Assembly: GCF_000001735.4 (NCBI RefSeq)
Contig: NC_003070.9
Location: forward strand, 8,060,001-8,124,000
Length of the DNA stretch: 64,000 bases
Reading direction: 5' to 3'
Origin: Arabidopsis thaliana
Taxonomy: Eukaryota; Streptophyta; Magnoliopsida; Brassicales; Brassicaceae
The translations under genes were made by a program, and so were the position numbers. Positions within the stretch are counted from its first letter, which is position 1. Every line of letters begins with the position of its first letter. The notes under the pieces were generated by a model. That model saw only the letters and a program-made list of their open reading frames with translations. It had not been told where the DNA came from and made no database searches. This document shows positions 35,770-45,807 of the stretch, piece by piece.

Positions 35770-37539
35770 ATGGCTTCTCCTTTCTTCTTTGTGTTCCTTC
35801 TCTCTGCGCTTTCACTGGAGAATACCTATGCAAGTCCCAATTACAGAGAAGCACTCTCAAAGTCATTACTCTTTTTCCAAGGTCAGCGGTCTGGTCGCCT
35901 CCCTAGTGACCAACAACTCTCATGGAGGTCTAGCTCTGGCCTCTCTGATGGCTCATCTGCTCACGTAAGACCCTAAAACTGTATACCCATAGTCAAGTAG
36001 TAAAAGCATAGTAAATCCATCTGAATAACACGGTATGAGTTGCAGGTGGACTTGACCGGAGGCTACTATGATGCTGGGGACAATGTGAAGTTCAATTTCC
36101 CGATGGCGTTCACCACAACCATGCTTTCCTGGAGCTCTTTGGAGTACGGTAAGAAGATGGGACCCGAGCTCCAGAACTCCCGTGTGGCCATCCGTTGGGC
36201 CACGGATTATCTACTGAAATGTGCCAGGGCTACACCAGGGAAGCTTTACGTTGGAGTAGGAGATCCTAATGGTGACCACAAGTGCTGGGAACGACCAGAA
36301 GATATGGACACTCCTCGCACAGTCTACTCTGTATCTCCCTCAAACCCTGGCTCTGATGTAGCCGCTGAAACCGCTGCTGCTCTAGCTGCAAGCTCCATGG
36401 TTTTCAGGAAAGTAGATCCCAAGTACTCTCGCTTGCTCTTGGCGACAGCAAAGAAGGTCATGCAGTTTGCCATTCAATACCGAGGCGCTTACAGTAATTC
36501 CCTTTCCTCTTCCGTCTGTCCGTTCTACTGCTCCTACTCTGGCTACAAGGTAGAGATTCATATGTTTACATTGTTCCAAAACTGAGAAAGACATATCAAT
36601 GAATCGTTGAAAACTTAACTACTCTTATGATATCAGGACGAGCTACTATGGGGAGCAGCATGGCTACATAGAGCAACCAACGACCCGTATTACACAAACT
36701 TCATAAAATCCTTAGGAGGAGGAGATCAGCCTGACATCTTCAGTTGGGACAATAAATACGCCGGTGCCTATGTTCTTCTCTCACGAGTATGTCTCAATCC
36801 TTAAAATTCCTAGACATAACTTAACCATTTCCTTCAATGATTTACAAACACATTTCTTTCGCAGCGAGCAGTACTAAACAAAGACAACAACTTTGAACTC
36901 TACAAGCAAGCAGCTGAGAATTTCATGTGTAAGATCCTTCCAAATTCTCCATCCTCGTCAACAAAGTACACTAAAGGTAAACTCAACACAGAGTTCTCTC
37001 CAAAAGCATTTCAATTACTCAAATACTAAAAGCTATAACTTTCAGGTGGACTGATGTACAAACTACCTCAGAGCAATCTACAATACGTGACATCAATAAC
37101 ATTCTTGCTCACCACCTACGCCAAATATATGAAATCCACAAAACAAACTTTCAACTGCGGAAACTCACTAATCGTCCCCAACGCACTGATAAATCTATCG
37201 AAGCGACAAGTCGATTACGTCCTCGGTGTGAATCCAATGAAGATGTCGTACATGGTTGGATTCAGCTCCAATTTCCCCAAAAGAATCCATCACAGAGGTT
37301 CCTCTCTCCCGAGCCGAGCCGTCCGTTCCAATTCTCTGGGCTGTAACGGCGGATTCCAATCATTCAGAACACAAAACCCTAACCCTAACATATTAACCGG
37401 AGCAATTGTCGGAGGACCGAATCAAAACGATGAGTATCCAGACCAGAGAGACGATTACACCCGATCAGAGCCAGCTACATACATCAACGCCGCATTCGTC
37501 GGACCATTGGCGTATTTCGCCGCCAGCCGATCGCCGTAA
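35770..37539 (+). CDS. CEL5: Secreted endo-beta-1,4-glucanase, glycoside hydrolase family 9
   Basis: Five exons (35770-35964, 36046-36549, 36637-36786, 36865-36976, 37046-37539) give 484 aa. A signal peptide (about residues 1-21, [17 protein letters not shown]) directs secretion to the cell wall. The GH9 catalytic domain fills the rest: [18 protein letters not shown] near the N-terminus, GGYYDAGDN with catalytic aspartates D74 and D77, the histidine signature near [12 protein letters not shown], and the C-terminal [11 protein letters not shown] with proton donor E462. No membrane anchor and no carbohydrate-binding module are present, so this is subclass B. It hydrolyses internal beta-1,4-glucosyl bonds of amorphous cellulose or related glucans and loosens walls, for example in root-cap cell separation as reported for CEL5. 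A TATA box lies at 35716-35724. Confidence 0.95.
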
Positions 37540-39149
37540 ATCGCCACTCACTTTAAAGTTGGTTGCTTTGATTTGAAAAGTTGGTTAGATAAATCGGTTA
37601 GTCTAAAACCCTTACCGCGTAATGGGTAAGGCTATTTCAGATGTAAACTCTAATGGGCTTTTAGGTCCATCATTAATGAACTAATTAGAAACGCCCATCT
37701 TTGGCTCTTAAGTGGTTACGGAACTGAACAGAGGGATTAATCTTATGTGGTGTAATTAACCCTTTTTCGAGACGACTAATGATTCGAAACTAAGTGACAC
37801 CATCAATATCAACTTGGCAATGGTCGAACTTATATAGCGAGTTTTACGCCATGCTTCCAATAAAACTACCATCACAGTGACAATGTTGTTTCCTGAATAT
37901 GTAACTTTCGGATTATTGGCTAAATAAATCACTACGAAGACTTTTTCATTTGGTTCATCGATGATATAATAAGATGAAGAATGATTTTGTCCAGTAGATG
38001 AGTTAACTAAACCGAAAAGATTATAAAACAATATATTGAAGTATAAAACGACGTATAAGAAGAAGGATTGAAAATCGCCAGCTGTGAAGGGAACACAATC
38101 GAAAGCTGGCTTTCACGTTAACGTGCCGCACAAATCACAGCTCATCATCTTCCTTCTTTCTCTTTTTTCCACTTACCTTTTTGTCGTTTTCCCTGTCCGA
38201 AATTAAAGTGTTTTATTTTGTCGAGGCATATAGTCCCAATAATCAGTTCACAATTTTATTAAGAAGTTGACATTCTATAGACCTTTTTTGTTTAAATATT
38301 TATATATAGACCTTTTTATTAGTCTTCAAAACTTGCTTCAAAATAGTAACCCAAAACTCAAAAGAGAACTCTAGGCTTAACATCATTGTCCAATTCTAAA
38401 TTGTGTTGTTATAACTAACTCATCAACACTTCTAATTAATTTTATGAAATCCATTAAAGTTACGAGTTCAACATACATGTATGGAAAACGATAAACACAG
38501 AGCACAAAATTTCGGAAATTGTAACTTTCCGTAAAAAGGAATAAACCTAAACTAAAATAAAATCAATCAATCAATAAAATTGCCGAAATTTGTAAACCCT
38601 GGACCAATCCATCTTCTTCTTCTTCTTCTTCGCCTCTCTCTCTAATCAAAATTTTTGTCAATTTGAAGTCTCTTTGACTCTTCTTTCACCGCCGCAGTTA
38701 AAAACCTCGTGTGATTCTTCTTCTTCATATAGATTCCCAGAAACATCGAAACTGGTGAACCGTGTACGCTTCGTCGTTAGTGATGCGGAGACGAAAGATA
38801 TCGCCGGAAAATCATTGGCCTAGATTCAATCCATTAGAGACTCATCGGAGACGTCTACGTTAGCGTACCCAATCCTCCTCCTCTTCTGGGTTGTTTGCTG
38901 ATCACACATATCTTCTTTCTTCGATTCTCTCTCAGGTGATTCTTTCTTTCTCCGATCACTTTTCCGGTCTATTGTGTAATCCACGCACCAAAAAATCAGA
39001 TCTTGGAACTCAAATTCCTTATTTGCAGCTTGAGTTTATTAAAAGTCTTTGTCTTTCTGGGTTTATACTATAAGTTGATTAACTTTGACATCTAATGTGT
39101 ATTTGCTGGTAACAGGGCGTGTCCTGTGTAATCGTTTAGTGGATGTGCA
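37540..39149. other. Intergenic region and SUN-gene leader
   Basis: From 37540 to about 38580 I see only the endoglucanase 3' UTR and AT-rich spacer. From about 38600 the leader of the SUN gene starts: a (CTT)n tract at 38612-38630, a non-coding exon ending at 38935 (CTCTCAG|GTGATT), an intron to 39115 (AACAG|GGCG), and a 7-codon uORF at 39143-39166 that overlaps the main start. Confidence 0.55.
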
Positions 39150-41220
39150 ATGCAAAGGTCGTGTAGAACTAGAAGAAGAGTTTCTGTGAACAAGTTTAAT
39201 GGAAGGAACAGCTTTTACAAAGTCTCTTTGTCTCTTGTTTTTCTCCTTTGGGTTCTTCTCTTCTTTTCCACCTTGTTGATTAGTCATGGAGATGGTGCCA
39301 AAGGTAACCTTCAAGTTCTTTTCTTTGGTGGACATCATTGTCGTTTTATTACCTTAAAGCATGTTAAGAACCAACTCTTGTGTACTTGTAGATGAGCCTT
39401 TGAACGACTCTATGGGAATGGCTGATCCGGATGATGGTCAGTCAGATGAGAAAGTTGTGCCCTTTGATGGACCATTATCCTTAGCGTCTGCTTCTGTTGA
39501 TGTTACGTCTGATTTGAGTCGGAATGATGATGTAAACCTGTCTGAAGAAAGTGAAGACAAAGAACAGGAAGCAGAGATCAGTAGCACAGTTTCAGGGAAT
39601 GATATTGAAAGCAAGGACACTTACCTTTTGAAGCAAAGTGAGATAAATAAGAAAGATACAGGGATTGATGCAGGAAGCAAATATGATGACTTTCCCAAGA
39701 AAAGTGAGATTAACAATACAGGTACGTGGAATGATACAGAAGGCAAAGACGATAATAACTTTTTGAAGCAAAGTCAATTGAACAAGACAGGCACAGGGAA
39801 TGATACAGAAAGCAGTGACAATGAGTTCTTGGAGCAAAATCAGATGAACAAAACAGTTTTAGGGAATGGTACCGAGATCAACGTTTCAAAGGTTGATCAA
39901 CCATCTCGTGCGGTTCCGCTTGGCCTTGATGAGTTCAAGAGCAGAGCGTCCAATTCTCGAAACAAATCGTTATCAGATCAGGTCAGTGGTGTGATTCACA
40001 GGATGGAGCCTGGAGGGAAAGAGTACAATTATGCATCTGCTTCAAAAGGCGCAAAGGTCTTGTCTTCCAACAAGGAAGCAAAGGGGGCTGCAAGCATCCT
40101 AAGCAGGGACAATGACAAGTACCTCAGAAATCCTTGTTCTACTGAAGGTAAATTTGTTGTTGTAGAACTTTCAGAAGAAACTTTGGTAAATACCATCAAG
40201 ATCGCGAATTTTGAGCATTACTCTTCCAATCTGAAAGAGTTTGAGCTTCAAGGCACCCTAGTTTATCCCACTGATACCTGGGTTCATATGGGAAACTTCA
40301 CGGCTTCAAACGTGAAGCATGAGCAGAACTTCACACTTCTTGAGCCAAAGTGGGTGAGATACTTAAAGCTAAACTTTATTAGTCATTATGGTTCAGAATT
40401 CTACTGCACCTTGAGTTTAATAGAAGTCTACGGTGTGGATGCCGTAGAACGAATGCTGGAGGATTTGATATCTGTCCAGGACAACAAAAATGCATACAAA
40501 CCCCGAGAAGGAGATTCTGAGCATAAGGAGAAGCCAATGCAGCAAATAGAGTCACTTGAAGGCGATGATGGTGCTGATAAGAGCACGCACAGAGAGAAAG
40601 AGAAGGAAGCCCCACCAGAGAATATGTTAGCGAAGACTGAAGCATCAATGGCGAAGAGTAGTAATAAGCTGTCAGAGCCCGTGGAAGAGATGAGGCATCA
40701 TCAGCCAGGGAGCAGAATGCCAGGGGACACAGTACTGAAGATACTGATGCAGAAGTTAAGGTCATTGGACTTGAACCTATCGATTCTAGAGAGATACTTA
40801 GAGGAACTGAACCTGAGATACGGGAACATATTCAAGGAGATGGACCGTGAAGCCGGTGTGAGAGAAAAGGCGATTGTGGCTTTGAGACTTGACTTGGAAG
40901 GTATGAAGGAAAGGCAAGAGGGGATGGTGAGTGAAGCAGAGGAGATGAAAGAGTGGCGAAAGAGAGTGGAGGCAGAGATGGAGAAAGCAGAGAAAGAGAA
41001 GGAAAACATAAGACAGAGTCTTGAGCAAGTAAGTAAAAGACTTGAGTGGATGGAGAAGAAATGCTTAACGGTTTTCACCGTATGTCTAGGGTTTGGCATT
41101 ATTGCGGTTATTGCAGTTGTGATTGGTATGGGAACTGGTCTAGCAGAGAAGACCGGTAGTGGGGCTTGGCTCTTGTTATTGATTAGCTCAACATTCATTA
41201 TGTTCGTTTTGTCTCTTTGA
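39150..41220 (+). CDS. SUN3: Mid-SUN domain protein of nuclear envelope/ER
   Basis: Two coding exons (39150-39303, 39392-41220) give 660 aa. Order of parts: a short basic N-terminus (QRSCRTRRR), a membrane helix (about 22-42, [19 protein letters not shown]), an acidic linker with a sequon-rich tandem repeat (about 120-208), the SUN domain (about 250-400, with [39 protein letters not shown] and [16 protein letters not shown]), a charged region, a long coiled coil (about 500-605) and two C-terminal membrane helices (about 609-635 and 642-660). This mid-SUN layout matches plant SUN3-SUN5, which sit in the ER and nuclear envelope and contribute to nuclear shape. The start at 39150 begins the only frame with the expected signal-anchor. 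Confidence 0.95.
39595..39861 (+). repeat. Coding tandem repeat, four units of 66-69 bp, in SUN3
   Basis: Units start at 39595, 39661, 39727 and 39796 and a partial fifth at 39862; spacing is 66, 66, 69 and 66 bases, so the frame is kept. Each encodes a 22-23 residue unit of the type GNDTEsxDxxFLxQSxxNKTg. From the second unit on, NxT glycosylation sequons recur (NNT, NDT, NKT, NDT, NKT, NGT). The protein part probably lies in the lumen. Confidence 0.85.
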
Positions 41221-41607
41221 TGAGAGTTTTGGTCTTATTTTTACACTGTAGAGTCATGTTACCAATGGATGAAATATACCTTGTTTTTCAATAACCGGCA
41301 CACATACATATACTTAGCAATTTTCTCAATAATCTAATGCCTAATTTGTAACATAGATTGTATTCGATACAATGAAGTCTTCTTATATAGTCTATAGAAA
41401 AATTGAAAAAAATGGGCATAATTCTTTTGCGGACGTAAGTAAAAGTGAAAGTAAGTGCGTTGAGTGGATATAGTAGGTGAGTGGGTACAAGGGACCCGTG
41501 AGTACTACAACTTTCAACGAGGCTTCATTTTCTTAAATAACAGAGGAGCTGGTCTTCGTTATATATTGAATTTGTGGGAGACTTTGATCGACAACTTATT
41601 TTAAGCA
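41221..41607. other. Spacer and promoter of the first SCOOP gene
   Basis: SUN gene 3' UTR followed by the promoter of the peptide gene at 41608. The last 90 bases resemble the same region of the second peptide gene (GCTGGTCTTCGTTAT here, GCTAGTCTTTGTTAT there), so the duplication included the promoter. Confidence 0.6.
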
Positions 41608-42133
41608 ATGGCTACAAAAGCATCAAATTTAGTTGTTTTTCTTCTCTCTTTGCTTCTTCTGTTCTTATTGATATCCTTTCAAGTTGGAGTCGCCGACGCC
41701 ACACGCAACAAACGTTAGTACATATTCGATCTTTTTCTTTCCTATATATTGGTTTTTCTGAAAGAAGAAGCTTACATATCCAATGACTTTCTATCAGTCT
41801 CTCATCTTTATATCTTCATCATTTTCTTCTTATGTAAAACTGTGAAGATTAATCTGTTTTTTCCTCATGAAAAATCTTTGTCTGGATTTGTAGATGTATT
41901 GTTTTTAGATCATGTTTCATTATATAATCATATGTTAAAGAAAAGTTAAAAGTTATGTTTTATGTGAAGAAGAAATCATATGTAGATAGTTAAAAGCTTA
42001 TGGTGAATGACATATATATTGTTAATAAGCAGGTCAAGGACAAGAACAGCGTGTGGATTATGATTACCCTCGCCCTCCCACCGCCCCTATATATCTGCCG
42101 CCGTCTAAATCGCGCAAAGGAAAAGGTCCATAA
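41608..42133 (+). CDS. SCOOP/STMP-type secreted peptide precursor, copy 1
   Basis: Two exons (41608-41713, 42033-42133) give 68 aa. The N-terminus (MATKASNLVVFLLSLLLLFL) is a signal peptide or signal anchor ending near GVADA. The spliced C-terminus reads YDYPRPPTAPIYLPPSKSRK and ends GKGP, carrying the S-x-S core (SKS) that defines serine-rich endogenous peptides (SCOOPs), which overlap the family named SECRETED TRANSMEMBRANE PEPTIDES. SCOOPs are Brassicaceae-specific phytocytokines perceived by the receptor kinase MIK2 and alter immunity and growth. The intron splits the codon after RNK, exactly as in the neighbouring copy. Family membership is by motif and gene structure; the individual family number is not certain to me. 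Confidence 0.85.
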
Positions 42134-42850
42134 GCCAAAGTACTTTTTGACAAGTGATGGAGAAGAAACTATAATTGTCAAGACTCAAGAGACTCGAGAT
42201 TAATGTTGTATTGTGATTTCATATAATTACGTTTTCGATCATATCACTTTTTAAGATATTTTAACGGTATTTGGTTATATATATATGTTGTCGGTTCTAG
42301 TGGTTTGGCCATGTATTTATCATAGCTAATTTTCCACTACTTTCAGTGGCTAAATCACCATTGCAGTTGAAAGTTATAAATCTGTTGCCAATTAACCTTA
42401 AACAATTGTGGCTAAATCAGTTGTCATAATCACGAAGAAATGTTATGACTATGTCGTGTTTTAGTACTGGTCAGAGATGACTACGGATTGAACTTAATCA
42501 CTGTCATTGTTTTCGTAACAATTTGTGACAAAACCACGAAAAAATTGTACTCACAGATAAATATTTGGCTATATGACAAAAATATATATCCTATATGGTT
42601 TGTATAGTTGTCTAAAATTCAACCTAAGTAGGTGGAAGAAATAAATTTAAACAGAACAGGACGTGAGCCAAGAGACTTTCGTATGGAAAATTAAAGGCGC
42701 GTTGAATAGAAATGTAGTTGGCGACTAGTACATTTCAGCGATGCTTATCCTTTAGCCTTTTACATTTCAAGGAAGCTTTTATTATATAAATCATCCTGAA
42801 GCTAGTCTTTGTTATGAAATTGAGAGAGAGTAGAACACTAAATTAGCAAA
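42134..42850. other. Spacer between the two SCOOP genes
   Basis: 3' UTR of copy 1 and promoter of copy 2. The 200 bases around 42340-42560 are less AT-rich and show a short direct repeat (GTGGCTAAATCA at 42346 and 42408), perhaps a transposon remnant, but I cannot identify a family. Confidence 0.45.
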
Positions 42851-43228
42851 ATGGCTGCAAAAACATCAAATTTAGTTGCTCTTCTTCTCTCTTTGTTTCT
42901 TCTGCTTCTATCTATCTCCTCACAAGTTGGACTAGGCGAGGCCAAACGCAACCTACGTTAGTATTTTTTACACTCATTTTCATGCTTATAATATAGGTCT
43001 CGTCTCGTCTATATACATATTGTTATATAACTTATATTTGTATTCACCTTCTTTGTTATTATATTTATAGATTTTTTTTGTTTGGAGAAACTAATCATAC
43101 AATGTGGTGCAGGTAACAATTTGCGTTTGGATTGCGTTTCCCATCCCTCTCCTCCTCCTCCTCATCGTTCCATGGCCCCTCCAATTTTTGTACCGCCTTC
43201 TACATCACACAAAGGACAAGGCCCATAA
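42851..43228 (+). CDS. SCOOP/STMP-type secreted peptide precursor, copy 2
   Basis: Two exons (42851-42956, 43113-43228) give 73 aa. The signal region (MAAKTSNLVALLLSLFLLLL, then SQVGLGEAKRN) is clearly homologous to copy 1, and the first exon has the identical length of 106 nt and the same split codon. The mature part is more diverged: CVSHPSPPPPHRSMAPPIFV followed by PPSTSHKGQGP, again with an S-x-S core (STS) and the same PP-S-x-S-x-KG-x-GP ending as copy 1. The single cysteine in the middle is absent from copy 1. It is a tandem duplicate of the preceding gene. Expected function is an apoplastic immune and growth signal peptide. Confidence 0.85.
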
Positions 43229-43909
43229 ACAAAATCATACAAGTAACCGAGAAGAAGTGATCAAAATTTCATACCAAAAAAAGAAGTGATCAAGATTCCA
43301 TATAGAGAAAAGAGTATTGTGTAAGAAGAAGGGTCAAGATTTTTCTTTTATTGGGTCAAGCTTTTACAAGTTGACTATTATAAATTATACAACTTATTGT
43401 GTCTTATACAAGTTGAACCTTTTCAGAGCATGTTGGAATTTTAAATCATATATTGTGAATATATATGAATATGTTGTATATCTTATATAATAAAGTCATT
43501 TTAGATAAATTGATTATTGTACTCTCTTTTCCACAAATTATAGTATTTTAATCAGAACTATTTTTTTGTTATTCGAACTGAAACCGGCCAGAAAAAAAAA
43601 AAAAAAAATTTGACGAAATTTTCATATCTAAACCAAATTCAAACCGTTCTGGTTTATTCTGATCGAACCGAATTCATGACCTAACAACAACCATAATTAA
43701 AACATACATACAATTCACTAACCAAAATTTTGCTACACCGTCCCTTTCGTCCGAAGACACTCACACGTCCAAACATACATTTACACATCTCAAGTCGAGA
43801 TTTATTTCAAACTAAACCTTTTAAACTATTAAGGAGATCCACAACCAAAAGAAAAAAGAGAGCAAAGTGAAACAATTTATTTTCGAATTACATAAACAAA
43901 TCCCAAAAG
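43229..43909. other. Intergenic spacer between convergent genes
   Basis: SCOOP copy 2 3' UTR, an AT-rich stretch with a run of 17 A at about 43593-43609, and the dirigent 3' UTR on the other strand. No gene is seen. Confidence 0.55.
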
Positions 43910-44491
43910 TTAATGCCAAATGAAGACATTATACTCAACCACGGCATCTATATTTACAACCTTATAAGTCTTTGGCAGTGCATATCCTCTAGCAAACCTG
44001 AAATCGCCGGTACCTCCGATGATCGGCAACTCTCTCTCCTCCAGCAGTATCGGATTCCGTCCATACAACGCAGCGGTGCTGCCGTTAAACTCTCCTTCCG
44101 TGAACACAAAGTTAAAGACCATTGTAAAACCAAACGTTTTCATGTCCGTCGATGCGTACAACCCCTGAGCTCTCCCCACTTCCTTCGAGCTCAGCTCAGG
44201 TCCCTCAGTCACCGGGGCGTCAACAATAAGAACCGCACCGAATACAGTGGCGGAGGAGTTTGTTCCCGGGGCTTCAGCGACTCTGATGGTGGTGGGTTTG
44301 TCACCGGAGATGATGTCATGGAAGTAGAAGTGGAGGTGTGTGAGTTTATCCGGCTTATTTCCTTGAAACGGAGTCGTTTTGGAGTAAGGTTTGGATTGTG
44401 TTACGGTGATGGTAAGAAGGAGAACAGTTGAGAATATCAAAGGAAGTAGAAGAAGCAGAAAAGGTGTAGCCATGTTCGTTATTTGTAACAT
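43910..44491 (-). CDS. DIR11: Dirigent-family protein
   Basis: An intronless minus-strand gene. The first ATG (44491) gives 193 aa; a second at 44473 gives 187 aa and puts the signal peptide ([20 protein letters not shown]) right at the start. The dirigent domain follows: [77 protein letters not shown] and [20 protein letters not shown] and NGS are glycosylation sequons. Dirigent proteins steer stereoselective coupling of phenoxy radicals to lignans in the apoplast; the substrate here is unknown. It is a beta-barrel protein without its own oxidase activity. A minus-strand TATA box lies at 44529-44536. The name DIR11 is from locus memory. Confidence 0.93.
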   Translation of the reverse strand: MLQITNMATPFLLLLLPLIFSTVLLLTITVTQSKPYSKTTPFQGNKPDKLTHLHFYFHDIISGDKPTTIRVAEAPGTNSSATVFGAVLIVDAPVTEGPELSSKEVGRAQGLYASTDMKTFGFTMVFNFVFTEGEFNGSTAALYGRNPILLEERELPIIGGTGDFRFARGYALPKTYKVVNIDAVVEYNVFIWH

Positions 44492-44528
44492 ATGTGACTT
44501 ATTGCATGAAAGCACGAATTTTTGTTGG

Positions 44529-44536
44529 TTTATATA
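44529..44536 (-). promoter_or_regulatory. TATA box of the dirigent gene
   Basis: TTTATATA on the plus strand reads TATATAAA on the minus strand. It is 38 bases upstream of the first ATG and 56 from the second. Transcription would then begin near 44500, leaving a leader of only about 10 bases before the first ATG, which slightly favours the second ATG. Confidence 0.6.
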
Positions 44537-44539
44537 ACA

Positions 44540-45807
44540 TTTTTGTGTGTGTATGTATATTGTTTTCAGATTGGTGACAATAACATATCCGTTGACGAGG
44601 AAAACTAGGAAGTTAGATTTGTAGACAACTAGATATTCCCACCCCTACGAATATATATGTAAATGATAAGGTGTAAACAAACAAACAAAAAGAAAAAATT
44701 GGACAAACAACAAATAAGGAAAAATATTAGATTTTGTATTGCGATGACTTTGCTGAAATTTGCAAGAAATTGTTGTCTATATTGATGGGATTACAGTAAA
44801 TGGTTCTAGTGTTCAGTGTTCTCTAATGATCTTCGTTTTGTAGACCATGAATGACTAATTAACTAGAATAATACTTCCATGATAATTAAAATTTGTATTA
44901 TAAAAGAAACATGTGTTCGAGAAATAAAGACCCCATGCAAAAAAAGAAACTCAAATTTGATTTACAAGTGATGATACAACTGATACCTCAATCGTACGTC
45001 ATCTCCACAAGTATACAAATAAACTCAAAACTGCCTTATTTGCCCCAAAAGAAAAAGTTTAAATCCTGCAATTTTCTCAAAATCAGTTGTATTATTTTGT
45101 ATACAACCACAACTATACATCAATAAGATCAATGGTTCGCATACCAATGAATGACACAAGTACAATTACAACTACAACCGTTGCTTAAATTTGACCAACA
45201 AGATGTGAGTTGTTCCAAAATAACAAAAATTAAATATGTACTACGTATTTAGCTCGAGAAAAATGAGGAAATAAAACATTTTTATCATTTAATTTCTAAT
45301 TTTCCTCCTTTATTTCCCTTTAAATAATTGAACGTACCGGCAGGGGATAATTCAATAAAATAAAATACCCGATGCCTCAATTCTCACGCATATTCACTCG
45401 CGTCACGACCACAGATCCTTGGAGCTGAGGCTGCGTGAGAGACACGAGCAAAAAAATGCGTCGAGGGTGTTAGATAATGTGGGCAATATTGTTATCTTTC
45501 TCCATATAACACTTTAATTATTATTTTTTCCGCTTTCATTTTTTCTCTTCCCTCTTCTTCTTGTTCTCATTACATATCAATCAACCCTAAAAAAAACTTA
45601 TCTTATGAATCTATTAAGTAGATCTCTAATCTCTTTCCTACTATTTATATAGACTCCTTTTGTTGTAGCCTACTTCTTGCATATTAACCCCTTGTGTCTC
45701 TCACAATCCCACTAGTACTGAAACATAGAGATAGACTTAGCTCAAGATAAGCTAATTTGTTTTCACTCTAATATAGAGAGAGAGAGAAAGAGATCGGAGA
45801 GGAAAAA
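44540..45807. other. Divergent intergenic region, RRM gene promoter and leader
   Basis: AT-rich flank between the dirigent (-) and RRM (+) genes. A TATA-like ATTTATATAG lies at about 45643-45652 and a GA-rich leader at 45775-45806. I see no coding frame. Confidence 0.5.

Noticed and set aside
37756..38031. 91-codon minus-strand frame between the endoglucanase and SUN genes
   Set aside because: No ATG context, no domain, and AT-rich composition typical of chance frames.
39595..39861. Sequencing or assembly artefact as the source of the SUN3 repeat
   Set aside because: The units differ from each other in many bases while keeping the frame, so they are real diverged copies.
40379..41198. Long minus-strand frames (128 and 165 codons) inside SUN3
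   Set aside because: They mirror the SUN domain and coiled coil on the coding strand. They have no start context, promoter or recognisable domain.
42340..42560. Transposon remnant between the SCOOP genes
   Set aside because: Only a 12-bp word repeats (GTGGCTAAATCA); no termini or target-site duplication could be seen.
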